64,000 nt of DNA from Iris pallida (Eukaryota > Streptophyta > Magnoliopsida > Asparagales > Iridaceae): assembly GCA_029216955.1 (NCBI GenBank), contig JANAVB010004101.1:159001-223000 (forward strand), written 5' to 3'. Each line of letters starts with the position of its first letter. Positions within the stretch are counted from its first letter, which is position 1. Below, in pieces: positions 1 through 11,439 of this stretch. The position numbers and the translations under genes are program-made. A model generated the notes under the pieces. The model was given only the letters and a program-made list of their open reading frames with translations. It did not search any database and was not told where the DNA came from.

Positions 1-1574
1 AATTAAGAGCGCCCAGATAACGAGATTGCCTGTGACTGAAAATTCTCCATGAACTATAGTTTGATCTAGTCATTAGCCTAATCCATATTCAGTATGAATC
101 CCTGACCGTAGGAACCAGGGAGTCACGTCCTAGACATGATGCAAGATAAGACAAGTGGATTGCACAAGCAAGCAAGCAGGAACACCCACGGTGTCAAGTT
201 GATTATACGAGTCAAGTTAGCCGTCGCAACATTATCAAGATAAATCATGTCAGGGTACTTGTCAGGAGTGCGCCACGACGGGCCACTATCATGTCAGGTT
301 TGTCATGTCAGGAGTGCACCACTACGGGTTACTGCCGTGTTATGCTAGTTCCTTGTCATACCATGCCATGTACAATAGTCATTCCAAACATATTAAGTAA
401 AATCAAGTTCATGATAAGAGGCGTAAGGATATAAAATTGGCGTAAAATATCTAATAAAATATCAATATTCAGGGCTATAGAAGAGCCAAGCTTAAGGAAA
501 AATAAAACTAAATCTCCATGATTGGACAGATTGCGCAAGGGTCCCTGGGGTCGGGTTGCGCAGGAGTCAAGTGCGCCAGGGGCCAACTGCGTAGGATGAG
601 CCGCACAGAAGTCGGCTTGCGCTGAGTTGGTTGGCGCAGTGGTCAGATTGCGCATGAGTGAAGTGCGCGGGGATGGATGGCGCATGAGTCAGATTGTGCA
701 GGGGTGGATGGCGCAGGAAAGGTTAGCGCAGGAGATATATGGCGCAGGATTGAACTGCACAGGAGTGAAGTACACAGGGTTAGATTGCGCGAGGAGCCAA
801 CTGCACGGGGGTGAACTGCGTAGGGGTGGATGGCGCATGGGGCTGAGCGCAGTTCGCCAAGGGGCAAGCAGCGCGGTCGGCGCTGTGCTAAAGAGCGCAG
901 GCCGAGAGGGGATGCGCAGTCCAGCACTGCGCTAAAGAGCGCAGGCTGCAGTCTCCTACTCCAGGCCGAAAAGAACACCAAGAACACCAAGAATCCAAAT
1001 TTTCATATCTTTGCCAAATCAAAGCCAAATCTAGATTTTCAAGGTTCTAACTTGAGTAAAATTGAATTCTCTTCCACATGGAAGCATCAAAATCCACAAA
1101 AATACAACCAAAATTGATCAAAACCATGTAAATCCAAAATTAGAGAAAACTTAGATCTAGAACAATGGAGACTCCAAATCATAAAATGTCAAGTTCTAAT
1201 GTTGATCACCATGGCCTAGTCTAGCTAATGAACAAATAAAAAGTGGTTCTCATATGGTGGGAAGGTACACTTGTCTATGGTGTTGGTGAGTTGTGTAGAG
1301 GAAGGAAGAAGAAAGAGATGGAGAAAATAAATAAAAGAGATATGAGGAGAGAGAAAAGGTTGGTAGGGTTTTAATAAGGGTGGTTAAGTTGAGTGTAGGG
1401 TGGAGGTTAGCTAATGTGTTCCAAATGCATGTTGAACCAAACCAAACCAATCCTTCTCCATAAAATAAAACCAAGCCAACTAAAATCGAAAATTTCACAA
1501 GTCCAGAAAAATAAAAATACCTGCCAAAATCCAATTACGAATATAAATACGAAATACGGGAAACGGGGGTGACA
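1..1574 (-). mobile_element. Partial LTR G1, left edge of window
   Basis: This is the first ~1.57 kb of a long LTR read on the minus strand. It starts at 1574 (tgtcaccc on the minus strand) and runs off the left edge. It is homologous along its length to the complete solo LTR at 14105-16840: both share the early AT-rich lead-in, a GC-rich word array and the later stretch of CATGACA/TGTCATG repeats (241-370 here, 15280-15480 there). Bases 1575-1579 (ttgac) look like one target-site copy. It landed inside the 5' LTR of element A, because the same flank is uninterrupted near 36160-36170. Open frames in 356-1640 are by-products of base composition. Confidence 0.85.
525..965 (-). repeat. GC-rich TGCGCA-type word array in LTR G1
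   Basis: A run of degenerate short units built round TGCGCA/GCGCA, with many tggcgca and ttgcgca words. It stands out from the AT-rich LTR around it. The other copy of this LTR (G2) has a different word, CGTACGCT, at the same place. Both copies share a ctctttagcg motif (near 889-940 here on the minus strand). Confidence 0.75.
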
Positions 1575-1881
1575 TTGACCAAGAGTTGACTTTGGCCTAG
1601 ATTGACCTAGATTCATGTAGAATGCATTGTAGTACTTCATTTTACCATTCTGGACATGTTATGACTTGTGCTGTTCTAAATAGGACCCATACACCACTCC
1701 TCGGACAGTACTTTCATCTTGAAAACTCAGATATCAGGCGAGTACATTCTCAGATCATTTCATATCATGTTAGAATTATTTTCCTGCTTTAGATTACTTT
1801 ACTTGTTGCTGTCACGTTGGTAACATGGATTAGTACTATATGGATCCATTTTTGAGATGTTATCCCCTCAAGGAGCAATGT
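1575..1881 (+). mobile_element. Element A, 5' LTR fragment 1
   Basis: This 307-bp piece matches 36165-36465 of the complete 3' LTR of element A nearly base for base. It was cut off from the rest of its LTR by LTR G1 on the left and by element C on the right. The LTR resumes at 27536 after C. The upstream 2.5 kb of this LTR must lie left of the window, beyond G1. The last five bases (1877-1881, aatgt) are the left target-site copy of C, which reads atcgt on the right. Confidence 0.88.
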
Positions 1882-2156
1882 TGTCACGACCCGCACCCAA
1901 TATTTGGGCATGAATCGTATACACGCCCAGCCTATGCCGCAGAGTCGGCGGTAGAACGCTGTAACAATATGTTGAACAACCACGCAATAAAATATCTCAC
2001 CAAGACAAGACAGTAATCTCAAAGTCCAACTCAGCAACTAAGAGTAAAATAAATATGATCTGACAATTAATGAAATCAAAATCAAAGTAATCTCTAGTAC
2101 ATGTCTCAAATCAACTCATAAAATCCAATATAAGGTCTCAACACTAACTAAAATGT

Positions 2157-2275
2157 CTATGTTAAAACAGCGGAATCTGATGCTGCATAATCCTCCTGAT
2201 AAACAAGGTCCGTCTCTAAGGCATCTCCCAAATATGGGCCATACTCCTCTGGACACACGATCTCATCGCCATCAC
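2157..2275 (-). other. Acidic mini-exon candidate in LTR C (3' copy)
   Basis: An open frame begins just after a splice-acceptor-like ttttag, with a cctgactgg branch-point-like motif about 30 nt upstream. It ends at TAG 2157-2159. The peptide is acidic and contains GDGDEIVCPEEYGPYLGDAL. Similar short acidic frames with a Y-YG or EYG core sit at the same place, about 0.3-0.5 kb before the LTR end, in the LTRs of A, B and D; F and G have shorter acidic frames there. It has no convincing start of its own, so it would be a downstream exon if used. Confidence 0.5.
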
Positions 2276-4657
2276 CTAAAATTTGTTTGGTTACCCAGTC
2301 AGGATGGAACGAGTATAATTTACTGAGTGTAGTTCCAAATATATGAAAATGACTATACAACAGGGGTTAGCCTTCAGACATATGATTTATAAAATAAATG
2401 GAAAAAAACAAAAATAATTGAATATCAAACAGTAAAAGAAATACAAGAAAATACTCACCGACAGACTGACTGAAAGTACCTTTGATATGTGATCGGTCTC
2501 GGAACAATTATACGACACTGTCTACACTGTGTAAAGCTACACTGTCTATATTATACTGTCTAAATTATATAAAATATACTGTCTATAATTAAATAAGCAA
2601 TAGAAATCATTGTCTATACTGTCTACAATAAATAAGTAATAGAAATCACTGTCTACACTGTCTATAATAAATAAGAAATAGAAATCACTGTCTACACTGT
2701 CTAAGGTCAGATCACACATTATTGGTACTTCACTTTTTGACACGACAAGAAAAAAAATCATAATACTGAAATCACACATCTATCGACTAATCAGTGATGT
2801 ATAGTAAAGATCAATAATGAAAACAAACAACAAACTGTACTCGTCTGACGTCCTGGGCTGCTGGCGCTGGTTAGTGTCTAAGTCGAGATCCAAACACCCT
2901 ATTTAAAGAACCACAAAATCAAAATACAATTCCATCTACCCTATCACCCTTCTTATTACTCTTATGAACCCACCAGTGACATCCTCATTTAAAATATACT
3001 TTGTCTATTTTCCTAGTAACCTGTCCTTAATAGTGCCCTACAATTTTAGCCCCATTAAGATTCTGACTTCTATACCCAAGTTATCCAGGTCCAGGTTTTA
3101 CTCCACCTGTCCAGGGCTTCCTATTGGAACTAGGACAATCTCTGCCTCTCTACTCTATATTTGTCATAATTTACTTGGCCTCCTGGATACTCCAGAATCC
3201 TGTTATTTGTATTCTCTATTATTATAGGTATAGTAGGCCTATAGTGGTCTCATGACCTATTTGATCTGCTATCATCAGGAATAGATTAACCTTATTTGAT
3301 TTAAGGAGTGACCCATTAGTCTAAGCTGGTTTATGAGGGTACAAGTTACCATCAAGGATATTCCTGTATTTCTGAATACAGGTCAGCTATTAGGCCTGGC
3401 CTCTCTAATACTCAGGCTCCCCCATAACATATGTTACCATATTGCCTGTTTGGTGTTTAGGGGGGTTTCTGGCCCTTTAGGTCGAAGGAATAGTAATGAA
3501 TGGCACCTAGGAGTAATGAGTGACCTAATTATCGATCTGTCATACATCCCTCACCAACTCTGATTCATCACAAGGTGTACCCAGGGTCAACTACTCAGTT
3601 TTCCTTATTTCTCAATATCTAGTCATCAAGTATCAGACTAAAACTGAACTATAGAGTATTATAGGTGTTAGTTTCCTCTGTTACTTGTTCAACTCCATGT
3701 TTTTTATACCAGTAAGGTGTCCCAGTTATTTGGGGTCAAGTTTTGAATGCCACTCGATGATGTCATGGTTTATTTGCCTGATGTCAAGTCCCATTAAATG
3801 GGTATTCTTCCTGAAACAGATCCAGTTGGGTAGGATGACTGATATGTCCTGAACCATATCTTGAGTGTAATTTCTGAGTTGTAACAATAGTGAATTTAAG
3901 TGCAGGCTAACTGTGGTGCAGAAATAAATTTAAGGAAGAATAATTCTCTAACCTGGATGGGCTGGAAGAACTGAACCACTAAGGTTTGCTACTTCAACCG
4001 AAGTGTGGCTATTCGTTGTGAATGAGAAACTGGTATTTGAGTACACTATATAAGATTGTTCCTCACAGAATTATATCTCATCATCGAGATACTGGGTGTT
4101 CTATAATACCAGATACCTAGTACATAGGTTATCAACTAATTCTGAACATGTATATCGTGTGTCGAAGGACCCAGGGGTTGTCTTGATTGCCAATCAAGGC
4201 TTGACACAATTCTTGGCTGCAGTATCTTAGCCCTGCAGTACTAGCCTAGCATGGTTACCAGGTTACACGAGGATTGGTGATGATCGAGAACTGTTATAGA
4301 ATTTCTTGGCTGATTCTAAGTGTTTCCAGTTATGAAATCAGGCCCTGCCTATCTCTGGACTAAGATCCTAAGGGTTCCCAACCCAAAACATCATGCCCAC
4401 AACTACTAGGTTCTAATATGTCACACGACCCCCCTAAGATTGGTCTGTTTGGAATCACACCCCTGATAATTGGTCTCTACTGATACTCTTTGAGTATCAC
4501 AGTGTATGTAGATGGTGTGATATTTAGTTTTAATGAGTTTTTGGTAACGTATGTTGGTTATTCCCAATATTACTCATGATTCACATTATGAAATATGCAG
4601 CTAACTACATGAGTCCAAGGTCGAAGACAACCTTTAGATGAAGTGGAGAAGACTTAC
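2276..4657 (-). other. Candidate LTR intron, element C 3' LTR
   Basis: The donor is GTAAGT at 4657 on the minus strand (caggg followed by gtaagtctt). The acceptor ttttag ends at 2276. A TATA box lies about 160 bp upstream of the donor. The same pair is kept in the other LTR copy (24495-26937). Inferred from consensus and from its recurrence in other LTR families; no transcript evidence. Confidence 0.45.
2565..2705. repeat. 40-bp minisatellite in LTR C
   Basis: About three tandem units of ~40 bp, each built of actgtctacactgtctata plus an AT-rich half containing aataagaaatagaaatca. The matching array in the other LTR is at 24788-24935. The translated frames over it are repetitive because of the tandem structure. 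Confidence 0.85.
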
Positions 4658-4816
4658 CCCTGTTGCTGTGACAGTCTTGCGGAGGAATCGACAGTCCCCC
4701 AAACCTTCTCCCTCTTCCTTGCTCTTCCTTTCTCAATTCTGATCTCCTGTTTGATTTCTTCGACAGGAGGATTTTAGGGTTGTAGAGAAAATCGGCTGCC
4801 CTTCTTAATCTATATC

Positions 4817-4824
4817 TATATATA
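4817..4824 (-). promoter_or_regulatory. TATA box of LTR C (3' copy)
   Basis: tatatata in an AT-rich run about 160 bp upstream of the GTAAGT donor and some 430 bp into the LTR. The same motif is at 27097-27104 in the 5' LTR. Likely promoter core of the element. Confidence 0.5.
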
Positions 4825-5255
4825 CACATTTCTGTATAGATAAGGGAGTTTTGATTTAAAAATTTGAATTTGGATTATCAATCCGACTTGCCTTTGGAAT
4901 CTCTCCGGATTTTGATTCGTTCCATACCCATACCTATACTTTCCTAGGTTGGCCGAGAGTTTACAGATATGGGAATCAAAATTTAAATCTTGTTTAGATC
5001 TCAAAGAGATTTTGGATTTAGAAGGCATATCTCTCTGGTGATCTAGGAAACAGGGGATTAGATTTTGGACTTAGTTCGAACAGGACCAGTATTGGAGTTA
5101 GATCTTAGACTCTCCTATTTTGCACTTAGAACCCTAACCAATGTAGTATTTCGAATTCTTCTTTTGTTTATTTACAACTAAGAGATTAATGAGAAAGGTG
5201 CTAACTAATTAAATAAATAAAAATTTTCTAAAGGAAACTGATCAAGGGGTTTACA

Positions 5256-5272
5256 AGTCTATCCCCATTGAA
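5256..5272 (-). other. Element C polypurine tract
   Basis: Reads aatggggatagact on the minus strand, directly before the 3' LTR start at 5255. This is the expected position for plus-strand priming. Confidence 0.7.
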
Positions 5273-7284
5273 TTAATTTTCGTCCTCGAAATTTAGCTGA
5301 AATGCGGTAAGGAACGTACCTAAGTCCTCAAAGAGGTACGGGTAGTGCTCGCGCATCTCGTCTTCCCTCTCCCATGTGGACTCGCCCGGTGAGTGGTGTC
5401 TCCACGTGACGCGAATCCAGGGAATCACTTGATTCCTCAGCACCTTTTCTCTGCGGTCCAAGATCTCCACTGACTGCTCCACGTAATTGAGACTCGATCC
5501 CACCTCGATCTCTGAATGGTCCAAGACATGACTGGAGTCCGCCATGTATCATCGCAGCTGAGATACGTGGAACACGTTGTGCACTCCTTCCAAGGCTGGC
5601 GGCAAGGCTAACCGATATGCCACAGCCCCGACTTTCTCGAGAATCTCAAACGGCCCAATGAAGCGTGTGCTGAGCTTACCGCCTTTACTGAAACGGATAG
5701 TGCCACGTGTCGGAGAAATTTTCAAAAACACCAAGTCACCGACCTAGATGCACAAAGGGGTTAACACGAAACTCATAACTATACACACAAATAATCTTAC
5801 GTAAATTCTATACCTCAAACTCTAACGGCCTACGGTGACTGTCGGCCCAGTGTTTATGCTTGTCCTGAGCTATGCGAAGCCGCTCTCTAATCATCTTGAC
5901 CTTCTCCGCAGCATCTACTACCATCTCTGGTCCCAACAGTGCACGCTCTCCAACATCATCCCAAGACAGTGGGGTACGACATCTCCGACCATACAACGCC
6001 TCAAATGGGGATATCTCGATACTAGCTTGGTAGCTGTTGTTATAGGAGAACTCCATGAGATGAAGGTGGTCCTCCCATGAGCTGCCAAAATCTAGCACGC
6101 ATGTCCGCAGTATATCCTCGAGCGTCTGAATGGTTCGCTCTGACTGTCCATCCGTCTGCGGATGATAAGCAGTGCTGAACTTGAGCGCTGTGCCCAAGCT
6201 GCCCTGTAGGCTCTTCCAAAAATGAGACGTGAATCTGTTGTCACGGTCCGACATGATACTCACTGGAACCAGTGTAATCGGACTATCTGCTTCACATAGA
6301 GCTCCGCCAACTTCTCCGTAGATAACCCCACTTTAAATGGAATAAAGTGGGCCGATTTGGTCAATCGGTCAATGATGACCCAAATCGCATCCTTTCTGCC
6401 CGATGACCGCAGAAGACCGGAAACGAAATCCATAGTGATGTGTTCCCACTTCCACTCGGGTATCGGTAGCGGCTGCAACAACCCTCCGGGTCTCTACCTC
6501 TCGGCTTTGACCTGATGACATACGAGGCACCTAGAAACGAAACGGGCCACTTCCCGTTTCATACCATGCCACCACACGTGGTTGCACAGATCCTTGTACA
6601 TTTTATTGGTTCCTGGATGTAGAGAATACTGGAAGCGATGTGCCTCTTGCATAACTTCTTCTCTAAGCTCTCCACTCGATACACAAAGCCTGGTCCCGTG
6701 CCTCAATGAACCATCCTTTGCAATAGTGAAATCATCCAGCAATCCAGCTCGTGCTTGTGCTATGATTTCCTTCAGCTGCTTATCCTGGTGCTGTGCCTCC
6801 TGAATCATGTCCATCAGTCCTGACTGAATCTGCATGCCCATCATCTGTATCTCGGCTTTCGGAATGACGATCTCGATGCCTAAACTCTCTAAATCCGCTA
6901 ACAAGTGGCGATCTCGGGTCAAGCACATTGCCACGGGATACCTGCTCAAAGCATCCGCAATAACATTGGCTTTTCTCGAATGATACTGCAGTGATATGTC
7001 ATAGTCACTCATCAGATCAAGCCATCTGTGCTGCCTCATGTTCAACTCCTTTTACGTGAAGACATACTTCAAGCTTTTGTGGTCAGTAAAGATTTCCACT
7101 CGCTCTCCATATAAATAATGTCTCCACAGCTTCAAGGCAAAGATCACGGCTGCCAATTCAAGATCGTGAGTGGGATAGTTCTTCTCATGTGGTCTCAACT
7201 ATCGAGACGCATAGGCTATCACTCTCTTGTTCTGCTCTAAGACACAGCCTAGTTCTTTGCCCGAGGCATCACTATAAATGGTGA
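5273..7284 (-). pseudogene. Element C pol 3' part: RNase H end, integrase, chromodomain (broken)
   Basis: In coding order, 7284-6950 holds the RNase H tail ([22 protein letters not shown]). 6790-6500 holds the integrase HHCC zinc-binding segment ending CLVCHQVKAE. 6481-5814 holds the integrase core, with the first Asp in MDFVSG, the second in SDRDNR and the Glu in [10 protein letters not shown]. After a 70-nt intron (5744-5813) come a GPY/F-type segment (FIGPFEIL) and a chromodomain (ILDRREKVLRNQVIP and GESTWEREDEMRE). The latter marks a Tekay/Del chromovirus. Breaks: CAG-to-TAG and other stops near 7200, 7055, 6495 and 5547, and a frameshift near 6265. The upstream part is separated by element D and resumes at 19642. 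Confidence 0.92.
5744..5813 (-). other. Integrase intron, element C (70 nt)
   Basis: Starts gtatag directly after the codons of the LEFE motif and ends catctag before GTC GGT GAC. It has stops in the reading frame. Its length is not a multiple of three, and its removal joins the integrase core frame to the GPY/F-chromodomain frame. Introns at the same codon occur in elements A, B and E. Confidence 0.85.
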
Positions 7285-7597
7285 AACCTTGTAACGCCCC
7301 AGTCCCAAAATATGTAGGACTAGGAACGTGGCATGCCAGCTGCATATATACGAGATATACTCCAATATATGGAAATCTCAAATATACACATAAGCTGTAA
7401 TATGAATAATAATAAACAGTCACAGGTAAAACTACGTCTCATCCACACAGAACATAAAGAAAATAGTATCTCATGAAATCAAGTAGATATTAAAATATAG
7501 CTGTTGACCGGGCGGAGACAAATCCACTACCGGTACTATAATAAACTGAAGGAAAATAGAGTCCAACCTCTAAGATAAACAGAATGAGAAATGATGA

Positions 7598-7716
7598 CTA
7601 AATAGGCTCCTCGACCCAATAGGGACAACTGTGATCAGAAGGTACAACTCGCTCGAACGTGAAGGATGAGTCTATAGCGGATCCATACTCCTGCGGATAG
7701 TCCTGTACACCTATAC
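7598..7716 (-). other. Acidic mini-exon candidate in LTR D (3' copy)
   Basis: Open frame from an acceptor-like ctctccag to TAG 7598-7600, containing DYPQEYGSAIDSSFTFE. The upstream ctgagggcctggtga resembles the ctgactggacctgtt branch region of the A, B and F LTRs. The frame is kept in the 5' LTR copy at 13760-13878. It is possibly a downstream exon; no start codon belongs to it. Confidence 0.45.
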
Positions 7717-9805
7717 CTGGAGAGATCACCAGGCCCTCAGAGGGACGTAACAAGATACAAAAAGAACATGCCACATAAACTGAATAAATACTGCTCAATA
7801 AGAATAAGTAAGATCAGATCATAACATGGTCCAATACACACCTATTGAACTAGTCTACCATCCCCCCAACCAAACAAGGACAGGAGATAGTAAACTAATT
7901 TACGGTGACGTATCTTTCCACGCTATAGATCCAATATGGCATCCGGACCCCAACATGGTTCAATACCTTCTCATCGAAGCAGTAAGCCACACCTACAACC
8001 AAACAAGGACAAGATGTGACGAACTAATCCGCGATAAGTTATTGTTCCAAGCTACGGTCAGATACAAGTACCCAACCCAAAAGTACTCATATCTAACGGA
8101 TAAAGGTGTCTAACCGTTCTAAGTAAAATATAGTTAAGAACAATCCTTCCTGCGCATGGGCCCTGGCTAAATAGGATCGGCGTAGTCCCCCCTTGGGCAC
8201 CAGAGGCCCTATCAGTAAGAGCATGACGTTCCGCAGAATCGTCAGTGGCCGTCAGTAATCATGGGTAATCTGACCCGCGTCTCCGACGGAGCTCACAGGT
8301 TACAAAAGAGAATGTGCATTGAAGCCCATACGCTAAGGAACTGTCCTCTCCGTCCAATGCCTACCATGTTGTATCCACAACAGTGAACCTCTATAACTGC
8401 TAAGTCAAACTAGCATGCAACCTCTATTAGCGGTTATTCCTATCGCATAGCTTATACGCACCGGTGGCCAGCCAGTCACGCATGTCCGTGTTCTACATGC
8501 GACACACAACTTCGTGTTTACAACGTGTCAAGGCCAATGAATGCAACACACAAAGGTGGTCCCTTAAATCTAGGTTTAATATTTAAGAAAAATAATACAC
8601 AGCAGGGTATATAAATGAACAGTAAGTTCTAACAGTTTATGCCATGTATCACAGTTAAATTTGCATAAAGAAAATAATGAACAATGTATAAAATATGAGC
8701 TAAATAAATAAACAGCTGGTGGTAAAGTATTTTGCCTGGGGGTAGTGTGCAGAATGGAGACGCCTGATAACTCAAATCGTCAAAATATGGAAACAACGAA
8801 AGACAAATTCTACGAACGACCTCGGATACTGAAATAAACATCACGAACAGATTTGGCATAAAAGAAATACCTAGGAAACGCCTGTCCAAAAGCTAAATTT
8901 TGGAATAGGGGCAAAATCGTAATTTCGGGTCAAAACGATGTCCGTCGTTGGACCCGTTTTACACCGAAATACGTGCCAGAACCTACGGTCTCTAAAGTAA
9001 TCAAACTACATGTCTACAGTTCCGGTTTGAGGAGACGAACCCAACCGTATGTCCAAAGTTGGATTCCGGCAGGCCGTGCACAAAATCGCCCATTAGAGCG
9101 GGTCACGGGCCCGCCAATTTTGGCGTTCCGATCAACCTTCTCAGAATCGGACCAAACATGGCATACAGGACCAAAAAATCTATACGGTCCTGATGGCACA
9201 AGTTTTGCATCGATCCGACGAACGTGCACGAAGTTATGGTCAAGTTTGCAAAACGTCGATACGGGGGTATCTCGACGGATACACACTGATTTCGTCGCGC
9301 ACGTGCAACAAAATCGAGTTCCGTCAGTTCCATACGTCGGCAACATCCATACGCGCCTTTCAATGCGTATAGCATGCGGCCATGTCGCCCGGTTTGTCGG
9401 GGCGTACGTCGTATCGGAAAAGTTTTCTAAAATTTTGAGTTTTGAAAACAGATTTTCTTGAATATTTAACATCAATTATCTTCATGCACAATTACAGAAA
9501 ACTAAAACTAATCAGTGCATTTTAATCCCGTATATGTCGTGTTTCCCTGTTCTCAGTTGGTTTGATGAAACCCTCAGTATACGGGTCAAAAATCGGCTTC
9601 CAAGTCGATGGTTTGGGCAGCCTAAAACTGTCATGTTTCGACAGTTTTTTCGGAAAGTTTCGATCGATTTCCCGAGAGATACATAGGTTTTAGCTCTATT
9701 CTACCAAAGGGGGTTTCGAGAGGGTTAGTTAGGCTCTACGTAGGATTTTACGAAATCGAAATTAGTCGAGTACGAAGGAAGAAAGACGAGGCGAAAGTGT
9801 CATAC
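7717..9805 (-). other. Candidate LTR intron, element D 3' LTR
   Basis: Donor cgcag followed by gtatgacac (GT at 9805-9804), acceptor ctctccag ending at 7717. The TATA box lies about 190 bp upstream of the donor. The donor is retained in the 5' LTR (18708). Inferred only from consensus and shared layout. Confidence 0.4.
8935..9430. repeat. CpG-rich zone inside LTR D
   Basis: About 0.5 kb rich in CG within an AT-rich LTR (acgtcggc, cgtcgcgcacgtg and similar). The equivalent zone in the 5' LTR is 17840-18330. Long frames are open on both strands here, which is typical of this base composition. They differ in length between the two LTR copies, so I do not call a gene. Confidence 0.6.
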
Positions 9806-9997
9806 CTGCGGTCGAGTAAAAACTGAGTTGCTCTGTTTTCTTGGTCGGCCTGGTGGTGCTCAGGCGAAGATGGCCGGTCGTTGACGGCGGGATGGCGGCG
9901 TCGGAGGGTGAGGGTCACGCTGGAGTCGATCTCAAGGGGTAGGAGGTGGAGGAGATAGGGTTTTCGAGGGTTTCGAGAGGAGTCCCACGCGGCGCGT

Positions 9998-10005
9998 TAT
10001 ATAGT
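9998..10005 (-). promoter_or_regulatory. TATA box of LTR D (3' copy)
   Basis: ctatataac on the minus strand, preceding a GC-rich leader with several aaccctatc/aaaccctcg words. The equivalent is near 18899-18906 in the 5' LTR. Confidence 0.5.
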
Positions 10006-10705
10006 AGTAGCTATCTGCTACTGTCGGGCAAGGATGGTATTAACGTGCTGGGGCGGTTAGCCTGGCCCAAATGACTGGGTCGGGCTCTAACTATTTCTTT
10101 TTTTTTCTTTATACTGAGCAGCTGAGCTACTGTTTGGGGTTGGCCACTTGGGCCTTCATGGTTTGGGGGGGCAATAACACTGTTCATTGAACAGTGCTAT
10201 TCAATGAATATTTTTTTTTATTATTATTAAACACAACATATAGATATATATATTACTAAGGATGTAATAAAATATATACACAATAAAAAATCTAATTAAA
10301 TCTATAAAAATTCTAATTTTCCCAAAATGTTACTACCATACTAGAATAAATACTTTGTATGAATTTACCTTTTATAATACCATATATATTAAATAAATTA
10401 TTAAATAGATTAAAAAGCTTATTAAAAATCTACATACTATAATTTAAAATAACCATAATAATAATAATATAATAATAATAACAACAAAAACAACAATGAA
10501 TTAACAGGGATATGAATATTAGGGGAGTGTACATAATAATATTAATTTTGCCAAGAATATAAATTTTCAAGTCCCATAAATAATAAATAATTTAAATAAG
10601 CATTAAAATAAAAGATAGTCATAATTTGTTTTCATAATTTAAACAACTAAATATTTATGTAATAAAATATAAAAGAAAAATCCTCCAAAATTTTGGGGGA
10701 TCACA

Positions 10706-11439
10706 TCCTACCCAACTTATAAAAATTTCGTCCTCGGAATTAAAATAACCTTATATATATAAAAAAACATGACAATAAATCTTAATAAAAATATAGTGGG
10801 CTGAATACGAAGGAAGGGCAGGTAGTCAATCCGTAACTCGGTTTTCGTAAAGTTGGAGGAGGTATTTATACAAGGACTTTAAACTGGCACCATATTCTAC
10901 ATGACAAGGTGTTCTTTGTCTTGCTTAAATCATGGATATTTAGTTCGTCTGATGGAATGGCTCGATATTGCATGTTTAGACATCAATGGGGCGAAATGGA
11001 TATCTATGGTTCTTTCTAAGGAAGTCAGGTTATACATGCGGTATAATTGAAAATGGGGTATAGGATGGTGTATTTGTGTGGGACATGCGAGTCATGTGTG
11101 TTGAGTGGCTCATCTAGTCTATGTAAGTGAAGGTTGTTGGAAGTAAATGGCCAATATTGCGCTTCAAACATCAAAGTCACGGTAAGGTATCGAAATTATA
11201 TGTGTAGAGATTTGGTGGCTTTCTCGCATCTAAAGTATACGAGTGTTGTGACGGAGGCACAGATTTTTAAGGCACGCCATTTAAGACTTCTAACGAAGAA
11301 GCCAAGTGTTCTATTTATAAGCTTGTTATAGTCATGATATTTCTAATGGTGTCGAAGATAGTGCTCATGCATGCTAACCAAGATAGTGAATGTACTGCTA
11401 AGCCATGAATTAAATAAAGAATAATGGTAGAAGTGGAGT
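10706..11439 (-). other. Element D internal 3' region: PPT and non-coding filler
   Basis: On the minus strand the last ~50 bp read ccgaggacgaaatttttataagttgggtagga before the LTR. They match the conserved FEDE-coding pol end plus polypurine tract of the relatives. The remaining ~680 bp show no retroviral domain on either strand. Homology to the protease start of other elements stops near 11443 at agatctggcaggt, so this is where pol was lost and replaced by filler of unknown origin. Confidence 0.65.

Larger units (their letters stand above)
1882..5255 (-). repeat. Element C 3' LTR
   Basis: 3374-bp LTR, read tgtaaacccc at 5255 to gggtcgtgaca at 1882 on the minus strand. It is co-linear with 24101-27535, with scattered point changes and about 50 bp fewer (the other copy has an extra segment near 25161-25215). 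It holds a TATA box, a candidate splice donor, a 40-bp tandem repeat and a short acidic open frame. No host gene lies in it. The frames at 2964-3563 are present in both LTR copies but resemble nothing I know. Confidence 0.93.
7290..10705 (-). repeat. Element D 3' LTR
   Basis: 3416-bp LTR from tgtgatccccca (10705) to ggggcgttaca (7290) on the minus strand. It is nearly identical to the 5' LTR halves 13452-14104 and 16846-19636. It contains an AT-rich U3 (10200-10700), a short palindrome at 10178-10196, a TATA box, a candidate donor and acceptor, and a CpG-rich zone (8935-9430). This copy also shows the uninterrupted G2 target site near 7937. Confidence 0.94.

Noticed and set aside
627..1117. 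Frames of ~100 codons near the left edge
   Set aside because: They come from the GC-rich word array of LTR G1 and lack homology to any other frame in G2.
2964..3563. Plus-strand frames in LTR C (also 25166-25504)
   Set aside because: On the strand opposite to the element, present only because both LTR copies share sequence, and altered between copies.
8973..9475. Long overlapping open frames on both strands in LTR D (also 17903-18394)
   Set aside because: They lie in a CpG-rich zone, differ in start and length between the two LTR copies and match no domain I know. Likely chance.
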